Assembly: GCA_027075825.1 (NCBI GenBank)
Contig: JALSZZ010000154.1
Span: 1 to 11,911 of the forward strand
From: Mariprofundaceae bacterium
Lineage (GTDB): Bacteria > Pseudomonadota > Zetaproteobacteria > Mariprofundales > Mariprofundaceae
DNA length: 11,911 nucleotides
Direction: 5' to 3'
Shown here piece after piece: positions 7,168 to 11,911 of this stretch. The position numbers and the translations under genes are program-made. Under the pieces are notes generated by a model. It was given only the letters and a program-made list of their open reading frames with translations. It did no database searches and was not told the origin of the DNA. Position 1 is the first letter of the stretch, and the number at the start of each line of letters is the position of its first letter.

Positions 7168-7873
7168 AATCCCTCCAGTAAATTGATTGCGAACAAATCA
7201 GATCACGAACCTGATCACCACAATTTGCAATAGCATCGATAATCGATACATATGGCGTAAACTCTCCGTATTGTTGCACGTACGACTTCTTTTTGTAATC
7301 CATATAGCGTACGCTTATACCATTTTCTTCAAACTTCTCATGCTCCAGGTAATTGAGTGCTCCGAGGCCGGTAACATATGTATCAGCATCAACTAGGTTG
7401 CATAAATCTACAAGTCGTTGTGTACTTGAACCACCTACACCTGATGACGATGATCGCAATAACCTTGGAGCATACCCTATCCAGTCTAAAATCTGCTCAA
7501 TGGCATGGATATTAAATTCAGAAAGTTGATCTGATGGGAAACTATATACGGTCTCGACAAGATCGAACATCGCATCAAAGTGCGGAGCTTTTGAATAGGC
7601 TTGGCGGATGACCTTCAGGTGCTTTGTTCGCCAGTCTTCTCGCTTTGAAAATACTACTTCGTTGATTAGCCTTCCCGATTTTTTCCTGTCGATTGGAGCA
7701 GTAAGCCAGGATGTTCCATTTGTCGTTTTAATTTGCACTCTGGACATAAAACTTCGCCCCTGTGGAAACTGCACATCATCGTAATGGATATAAACATCTG
7801 CCATGCGAATCTGTTCGAAAAGACCAATCCACGGTATAAACATCGGTTGGGAAATCACGACTGTTTTAGACAT
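7148..7873 (-). CDS. WbqC-like family protein
   Basis: A 241-residue soluble protein of the WbqC-like family, found in O-antigen and capsule clusters; its biochemical role is not established as far as I know. Family signatures are clear: VVISQPMFIPWIGLFEQI (5-22), the invariant-looking YDDVQFPQGRSF (31-42), then SRVQIKT and GTSWLTAPI (53-61), and a C-terminal FTPYVSIIDAIANCG. No signal peptide or membrane segment is seen. The start ATG overlaps the upstream propeller gene's stop by one base (TAATG), with GGTGA five bases away, and its end overlaps the CmcI gene by 20 bases. Members often sit beside DegT aminotransferases and methyltransferases, so a step in modifying an amino sugar is a reasonable guess. 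Confidence 0.93.
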   Translation of the reverse strand: MSKTVVISQPMFIPWIGLFEQIRMADVYIHYDDVQFPQGRSFMSRVQIKTTNGTSWLTAPIDRKKSGRLINEVVFSKREDWRTKHLKVIRQAYSKAPHFDAMFDLVETVYSFPSDQLSEFNIHAIEQILDWIGYAPRLLRSSSSGVGGSSTQRLVDLCNLVDADTYVTGLGALNYLEHEKFEENGISVRYMDYKKKSYVQQYGEFTPYVSIIDAIANCGDQVRDLICSQSIYWRDYVNKRK

Positions 7874-8814
7874 TACTTCACCAAGAAATTATCTGCAACG
7901 GCGTAACCGATACCGCCTCTGCCAACGCCATTACCTGAGTAGAGCATATATACCTTGTTTTTATGCGGATAAAATGATGGATAACAGATCATTTCAGAGT
8001 CCCAGCCACTTTCGGATGTACGAATTCCTGCTTGTGCATCCAGGCGCTGCCAAACCAGGCCGTCGTCAGATACAGCATAGCCGATAGAGAAATTCTTTGC
8101 AGCTTTGGTTTCATATCCCCGCTTTGAATACCACATATGGTATTGACCTCTTATTTTTATCACCCATGGCGCTGATATAATCTCTCCATCATAGTCATAC
8201 TCAATGACAGGATTCTTATGAGGCATCCAATACACTCCATCTTCTGATTCAGCATAAAATACGGTGTAGATTGGTTCAGGGTTGTTATTAGCATTGCGCC
8301 ATTCGGTTCCAGAGCAGTACCACATTTTATATTTTCCGTCATCAAAAATCACAAAGGGAGCTGCTGTCATTAACGGATGGTTGATATCCTGACCCAAAAT
8401 AGGACCCTCATAAACCCGTCTTAATTTCTCTCCCCCGGCCTCAATCATAGCAAGGCCTATCGTAGCCTCAATTGATACACCGTAACGTCGCCGCTTCCAG
8501 CCGACATAATACATGCGATCCTCACCATCGTGACGGAGAATAGATACCGGCGTAATACCAGAATCATCGAAAGTGCCTACTCTTCCTAGCTGTAACAACG
8601 GTTCGTTATTTATCTTCAAAACTTTTTGGGGATTTGATATATCCACGTCAATGAAGGTTGGATAGGGCATATCCTCATCAGACCTTGAAGAGAAAAAAAT
8701 ACGCAGGTTTCCATTATCTAACAGATAAGGAATTGGGCGGGTTGCATGCGTTTTGAAGAAGCCAGAACCATCGGGGCAATAGATAAGCCCCTTTTTTTGC
8801 CAGGTTATCACCAT
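7873..8814 (-). CDS. Glycosidase-like five-bladed beta-propeller protein, cytoplasmic
   Basis: A protein of 313 residues with repeated propeller-blade motifs of the GH43/GH32/GH130-like superfamily. Four blades share the pattern P-x-(V/S)-(I/F)-...-(Y/V)-(K/H/Y)-M-(W/Y/L)-Y: ITPVSIL...RMYYVGW (87-106), AAPFVIFDDGKYKMWYCSG (151-169), SAPWVIKIRGQYHMWYSKRG (214-233) and YPSFYPHKNKVYMLYSGNG (278-296). Acidic residues that could be catalytic include D84 (FDDSG), D209 and E274 (WDSEMICYPS). There is no signal peptide, so the protein should stay in the cytoplasm with the other biosynthetic enzymes, unlike secreted glycosidases. I prefer ATG 8814 (GGAG eleven bases upstream); a GTG at 8826 has no clear site and adds four residues. 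Whether it hydrolyses, transfers, phosphorolyses or only binds sugar is open. Confidence 0.85.
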   Translation of the reverse strand: MVITWQKKGLIYCPDGSGFFKTHATRPIPYLLDNGNLRIFFSSRSDEDMPYPTFIDVDISNPQKVLKINNEPLLQLGRVGTFDDSGITPVSILRHDGEDRMYYVGWKRRRYGVSIEATIGLAMIEAGGEKLRRVYEGPILGQDINHPLMTAAPFVIFDDGKYKMWYCSGTEWRNANNNPEPIYTVFYAESEDGVYWMPHKNPVIEYDYDGEIISAPWVIKIRGQYHMWYSKRGYETKAAKNFSIGYAVSDDGLVWQRLDAQAGIRTSESGWDSEMICYPSFYPHKNKVYMLYSGNGVGRGGIGYAVADNFLVK

Positions 8815-8834
8815 TCTTACAATCACTCCGCTAC

Positions 8835-9485
8835 TTATATCAAGTCTTTTTTTACAATTCGATAATCAGATGCAGCCGCTCGCACCAGTGTTCTTTGTTC
8901 ACAGTTTTTCATCACGATCGCACCCGAAGAGACCACTGTAAATTTTCCAAGCTCAACATTATCTCTTAACGTGGAGTTAACCCCGAGAAAGCAGTTCTCA
9001 TGAATACGACAAAGGCCGGAAACAACAACATGAGAGCTGATGAAACAGTGATCCTTAATTTCTGAATGATGGCCGATATGGTTACCTGACCACAACGTCA
9101 CATTGTTACCGATCTTCACAAAAGGCTGGATAACGTTATTTTCCAGGATAAAACAGTTTTCGCCAACAGGTGTTCCGTAATACATTGCTCGGGAGCTTAT
9201 GTAGGTAGCACAGTTATAACCTTTCGCTCTGGCTTCGGCAAAACGTTGTTGACGCACCTGGTTTGTCTTTGCATAACCCACAGCAATAAACATATCGTAG
9301 TCGGCAGTCGGATAATACTTCTCTACATCCTCAAATGCCACTACAGGACGATCCCGGAACACTTTCCCATCAATAAACTCACTTGCATTGGTAAAAGCAC
9401 AAACCTCGTAGTCACTGTCAGTTCCAAAATAGAAATCAGCCACCTCAGCAATCGAACCACACCCATAAATAACAAGTTTTTTCAT
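8835..9485 (-). CDS. NeuD/PglD-like sugar acyltransferase (left-handed beta-helix)
   Basis: A 216-residue sugar O- or N-acyltransferase of the NeuD/PglD family. The N-terminal Rossmann-like nucleotide-sugar-binding domain begins KKLVIYGCGSIAEVADFYF (2-20). The C-terminal left-handed beta-helix is made of hexapeptide repeats from about residue 105 (VGENCF, VIQPFV, KIGNNV, EIKDHC, VVVSGL, RIHENC, TLRDNV, ELGKFT). The histidine pair in HIGHHSEIKDHC (136-147) is where PglD-type enzymes place their catalytic base. Acyl donors in the family are mostly acetyl-CoA. The start ATG makes an ATGA overlap with the methyltransferase stop and has a strong GGAGG site six bases upstream. With the PLP aminotransferase two genes upstream it would N-acylate a 4-amino sugar, the classic PglE/PglD arrangement; this pairing is inference. 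Confidence 0.9.
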   Translation of the reverse strand: MKKLVIYGCGSIAEVADFYFGTDSDYEVCAFTNASEFIDGKVFRDRPVVAFEDVEKYYPTADYDMFIAVGYAKTNQVRQQRFAEARAKGYNCATYISSRAMYYGTPVGENCFILENNVIQPFVKIGNNVTLWSGNHIGHHSEIKDHCFISSHVVVSGLCRIHENCFLGVNSTLRDNVELGKFTVVSSGAIVMKNCEQRTLVRAAASDYRIVKKDLI

Positions 9486-10156
9486 TTTCTTCCTCCCGCC
9501 AGACAGGTCTGATTTCCCTCATTGCCAACTGGTTCCCGATACAGGCAGAGCGTGTATTCATACAGTGGATAAGCGTGATCAAGCCTGATAAAAGGAGTAA
9601 TTTCGCTAAAACACCATGCAAAGAGTTCTGCCGGATTACGATAGTAAAGATTATTTGAGAAGAAATTCACTTTCGTTGTCATCACATTGAAAGCAATACC
9701 CATGTTACATAATTCATACATTTGCTTAATCAGCCGTGCTGCGAACTGATCCATGACGGAGCCGGAAACATCCAGTTTCTGTGTCAAAATACCGTTGCAG
9801 ACCACATAGTCGAAACACTGATCAAACTCGTATTCAAAAATATCTCCCAAAATAAATTTCGCATCCGGGCAAGTATCACAGGCCCATTGAATCATATTTT
9901 CTGCAACATCAATGCCCGTATAATCAAGCTCAAGCCCTTTCAGTCTTGCATAATCCAAAAGCCCGCCAAAGCCACAGCCTACATCCAGCAGAGATGGTGC
10001 CCTGGCCGAGTTCTGTGAAATCACCGCCAGCATTTTTTCATAGCGTAACGCCAGACGTGAAGCATCAGTTCCCCAGTCAACTCCCTGAGGAGTCGGTCCA
10101 TTTTCACGAAAAGTGGCTTCATAATGTTGTTTCAGTTTATTAGTGATTTCCGACAA
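9482..10156 (-). CDS. Class I SAM-dependent methyltransferase
   Basis: A 224-residue Rossmann-fold methyltransferase. SAM motif I is SLLDVGCGFGGLLDYA (55-70), the acidic end of strand 2 is TGIDVAENMI (80-89), and FILGDIFEY (101-109) followed by FDYVVCNGIL (115-124) form motifs II-III. No membrane segment or signal peptide is seen. The start is TTG at 10156, supported by GGAG (10167-10164) seven bases upstream; it lies one base after the aminotransferase stop (TAA-C-TTG). The C-terminus ends in a glycine-rich GGRK generated by the next gene's ribosome binding site. Position between a sugar aminotransferase and a sugar acyltransferase suggests methylation of the amino sugar or its acyl group, but no acceptor can be read from the sequence. 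Confidence 0.9.
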   Translation of the reverse strand: MSEITNKLKQHYEATFRENGPTPQGVDWGTDASRLALRYEKMLAVISQNSARAPSLLDVGCGFGGLLDYARLKGLELDYTGIDVAENMIQWACDTCPDAKFILGDIFEYEFDQCFDYVVCNGILTQKLDVSGSVMDQFAARLIKQMYELCNMGIAFNVMTTKVNFFSNNLYYRNPAELFAWCFSEITPFIRLDHAYPLYEYTLCLYREPVGNEGNQTCLAGGRK

Positions 10157-10157
10157 G

Positions 10158-11270
10158 TTACGACTCCAGCATTAAACGCAGAACACGACAAACCCTCTGC
10201 TGACTCCCTTCAGATAAGTCGTGGTAACTCGGAAGATTGATTGCACGCCCATAGAGTTCGTAGCTCACCCTGTTTTCGGGCTTTTCCCCGAACATGGGCA
10301 GCATACTGAGAGGCCAGAAGAATACCCTGCCATCAATTTGCTGCTGTTGAAACATTTCAATTAGTTGTTCGCGATCAAAGGTAACATCCTGTTCAACCAC
10401 AATTGTCGGCATCCAGTAACCGTTGATCGTGCCTTCCGGTTCAGGATTCATGGTAACAGGTAAATCACTCAGAGCGTTTTGGTAATACCTGAATATCCGG
10501 CGTTTAGCGGCGATCAGTTCATCAATTCGCTCCATCTGGGCGTATCCGATCGCAGCCTGAATATTGCTCATTTTGTATTTGAAACCAATCATATCCGGCC
10601 AGAATTGTCTGGTCTGGCCTGCAACCCGTCCATGGTTAGACAGAGAAAGCACTTTTTCATAAAAGGCCTTGTTCTGCGTGACGAACATGCCGCCCTCGCC
10701 TGTCGTCAGTGTTTTGGTACCATGAAAAGAGAATGTACCGAACATCCCCATCGATCCGGCCCGCTTGCCATGCCAGACAGAGCCGATCGCTTCCGCAGCA
10801 TCCTCAATGACTGGAATGCCATACTTCTCTCCAATTGCCAGCAATGCATCCATATCACACAGATTGCCATAGAGATGTACCGCGATAATTGCTTTTGTTT
10901 TCGAGGTAATCGCCGCTTCCGCCTTCTCCGGGTCAAGACACCAGGAATCGGGTAACACATCGACAAACACCGGCTTTGCGCCTAAGTAGGTAATTGGCGA
11001 TGCTGATGCAATCCAGTTGATGTCAGCCAGTATGACCTCATCGCCTGAACCCACTCCAAGTGCAGCCAGCCCCATATGCATGGCTCCCGTACAACTGGAA
11101 GTGGCAATGGCGTATTTAACGCCAAAGTGGGCTTTGAAGGCTTCCTCAAAACGACCGATATATTCGTAACAACGCTCACCCCAACCGTTGCGCGCTGCAT
11201 CAGTGGCATATTTAACTTCCAGATCAGTGATGGAAGGTTTGGTGTAGTGAATGCGCTTCATCTGCTTCAT
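10158..11270 (-). CDS. DegT/DnrJ/EryC1/StrS PLP sugar aminotransferase, perosamine-synthase-like
   Basis: A 370-residue PLP enzyme that transfers an amino group, usually from glutamate, to a keto-sugar nucleotide. The Schiff-base lysine is K186 in FSFHGTKTLTTGEGG (180-194), D157 in VIEDAAEAIGS contacts the pyridine nitrogen, and ATSSCTGAMHMGLAALG (56-72) is the phosphate-binding region. The EDAAEA reading with glutamate at 160, and NGYWMP further on, recall GDP-perosamine synthases (PerA/RfbE type), which act on GDP-4-keto-6-deoxymannose; this substrate is inference. I keep ATG 11270, with AAAGGG nine bases upstream; an ATG three codons later has no site. It begins 16 bases after the HEPN toxin stop and heads a tight operon of sugar-modifying genes. 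No 4,6-dehydratase is in view. Confidence 0.95.
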   Translation of the reverse strand: MKQMKRIHYTKPSITDLEVKYATDAARNGWGERCYEYIGRFEEAFKAHFGVKYAIATSSCTGAMHMGLAALGVGSGDEVILADINWIASASPITYLGAKPVFVDVLPDSWCLDPEKAEAAITSKTKAIIAVHLYGNLCDMDALLAIGEKYGIPVIEDAAEAIGSVWHGKRAGSMGMFGTFSFHGTKTLTTGEGGMFVTQNKAFYEKVLSLSNHGRVAGQTRQFWPDMIGFKYKMSNIQAAIGYAQMERIDELIAAKRRIFRYYQNALSDLPVTMNPEPEGTINGYWMPTIVVEQDVTFDREQLIEMFQQQQIDGRVFFWPLSMLPMFGEKPENRVSYELYGRAINLPSYHDLSEGSQQRVCRVLRLMLES

Positions 11271-11286
11271 CTTTTTATGCCCTTTC

Positions 11287-11838
11287 TCACTTCTTCACTT
11301 CCGAAAAAGCAGATTGCGCCACCCTGAGAAAACCGGACTCAAAATCCTTCGTCTCCGCTACGACATCCAGTTCGTTGTCACAGTAATTGCTAAAATTCCC
11401 TGCATCCGTATAAAGTGCCGGAAGCAGTTGATTCAACGTATTGAAATGTTCTGCAATCACAGCATAGTCTGTCTCATAATCATGTGCAGCAAGGTTCCGA
11501 ATCGTTCGATACAACTGCCACTGTTCCGCCGATGCAATCACGCCACATTTTTCATAAAACACCAACACCTTGAGGAAACTGTCCACCGGTTCTCCTGCCA
11601 ATAGTGCGGCATGCCGCATGGCTGCACCCAGCGTATCCTGCAATTTCGCGAAACGCTCGTTTATCGCCGCCAGTGATTCGAACAGCGTGACATCCTGCTT
11701 GCGATCAAGAAGATCTTCTGCCCGAAGCGGCCATATCAATTTTCGGGTTGATGCATCCAAAAAGAACACACATCGCTGTACTGCCTCCAGGAGAGAAGCG
11801 AGATGCGCTTTTTCACTCGTCAAAAGTTCATGATTCAA
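11287..11838 (-). CDS. HEPN-domain (HepT-like) toxin of an MNT-HEPN pair
   Basis: A 183-residue, mostly helical protein. The signature is IRNLAAHDY (113-121), which supplies the R-x4-H-x-Y motif (R114, H119, Y121) of HEPN RNases such as HepT; in the Shewanella system the tyrosine is AMPylated by the MntA antitoxin. Upstream, INERFAKLQDTLG (59-71) and FYEKCGVIASAEQW (94-107) also fit the HepT-like family that follows MNT genes. A roughly 40-residue acidic tail (144-183) is longer than in small HepT proteins. The start is TTG (11838-11836), overlapping the upstream stop in TTGA, with GGAG (11850-11847) eight bases away. It ends 16 bases before the aminotransferase gene, so the toxin may be co-transcribed with the sugar operon. 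RNase activity is inferred from the motif only. Confidence 0.8.
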   Translation of the reverse strand: MNHELLTSEKAHLASLLEAVQRCVFFLDASTRKLIWPLRAEDLLDRKQDVTLFESLAAINERFAKLQDTLGAAMRHAALLAGEPVDSFLKVLVFYEKCGVIASAEQWQLYRTIRNLAAHDYETDYAVIAEHFNTLNQLLPALYTDAGNFSNYCDNELDVVAETKDFESGFLRVAQSAFSEVKK

Positions 11839-11911
11839 TGTGTCAACTCCAATCGTACAGCCGATGCCCGGGCGATCCTTTGAAATGGTGACCCCTGCAC
11901 TGCACGCCTCT
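11835..11911 (-). CDS. C-terminal fragment of probable MNT nucleotidyltransferase antitoxin
   Basis: An open frame enters from beyond base 11911 and ends in TGA at 11837-11835, giving 24 residues that include PFQRIARASAVRLELTH. A short basic helix with an RI-x-R pattern before a hydrophobic end is common at the C-terminus of MNT nucleotidyltransferases. The stop overlaps the HEPN TTG start (TTGA), the arrangement expected of MNT-HEPN operons. The catalytic GSxxxG...DxD part lies outside the window, so identity rests on position and this short tail. Confidence 0.4.
   Translation of the reverse strand, partial: RRAVQGSPFQRIARASAVRLELTH

Noticed and set aside
10479..10955. 158-codon plus-strand frame opposite the aminotransferase
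   Set aside because: It is antisense to a strongly conserved PLP-enzyme gene, and its product has no recognisable domain; other plus-strand frames were dismissed likewise.
1..11911. CRISPR arrays, tRNA or rRNA genes, insertion sequences
   Set aside because: I saw no regularly spaced repeats, no tRNA-like cloverleaf and no transposase motif or terminal inverted repeats; the window is almost wholly coding for the genes listed.

Overview
The window is part of a bacterial surface-polysaccharide gene cluster (O-antigen, capsule or exopolysaccharide type). It ends against the housekeeping gene ileS at low coordinates and is entered at high coordinates through what looks like an MNT-HEPN toxin-antitoxin pair. 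Every gene I can support lies on the minus strand, so transcription runs from base 11911 towards base 1. The IleS N-terminus is of the kind seen in Gammaproteobacteria and relatives (its [11 protein letters not shown] stretch is followed by LKVEE, not the beta-proteobacterial type). The gene families and TTG starts with clear Shine-Dalgarno sites also fit a Gram-negative proteobacterium. I cannot name a genus.

Layout in transcription order. (1) 11835-11911: the last 24 codons of a probable MNT-type nucleotidyltransferase antitoxin. (2) 11287-11838: a HEPN toxin with the R-x4-H-x-Y motif. (3) 10158-11270: a PLP sugar aminotransferase resembling GDP-perosamine synthases. (4) 9482-10156: a class I SAM methyltransferase. 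(5) 8835-9485: a NeuD/PglD-like sugar O/N-acyltransferase. (6) 7873-8814: a cytoplasmic five-bladed-propeller protein of glycosidase type. (7) 7148-7873: a WbqC-like protein. (8) 6412-7167: a CmcI-family methyltransferase. (9) 4853-6409: a Wzx flippase. (10) 4014-4856: a GT2 glycosyltransferase. A 149-base spacer (3865-4013) follows, with candidate terminator and promoter signals. Then come (11) 2773-3864, a GT4 glycosyltransferase; (12) 1860-2780, an extended SDR epimerase/reductase; and (13) 742-1863, a second GT4 glycosyltransferase. A 275-base spacer (467-741) leads into (14) ileS, whose first 155 codons are present.

Genes 3-10 are packed with overlaps or gaps of a few bases and behave as one operon; genes 11-13 form a second overlapping group. 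Together they suggest this path: an aminotransferase makes a 4-amino-4,6-dideoxy sugar nucleotide; the acyltransferase, one or both methyltransferases, WbqC and the propeller protein modify it; GT2 and GT4 enzymes build the lipid-linked repeat unit; Wzx flips it across the inner membrane. The initiating transferase, the Wzy polymerase and the 4,6-dehydratase that would supply the keto-sugar are not in the window.

Base composition is mosaic: the wzx/GT2 part is visibly AT-richer than the GT4-SDR-GT4 block and ileS. The less ordinary points are the HEPN toxin only 16 bases upstream of the sugar operon, the signal-less glycosidase-like propeller beside WbqC and CmcI, a perfect 10-bp inverted repeat just inside wzx covering a strong internal Shine-Dalgarno sequence, and a 17-bp palindrome in the ileS leader.
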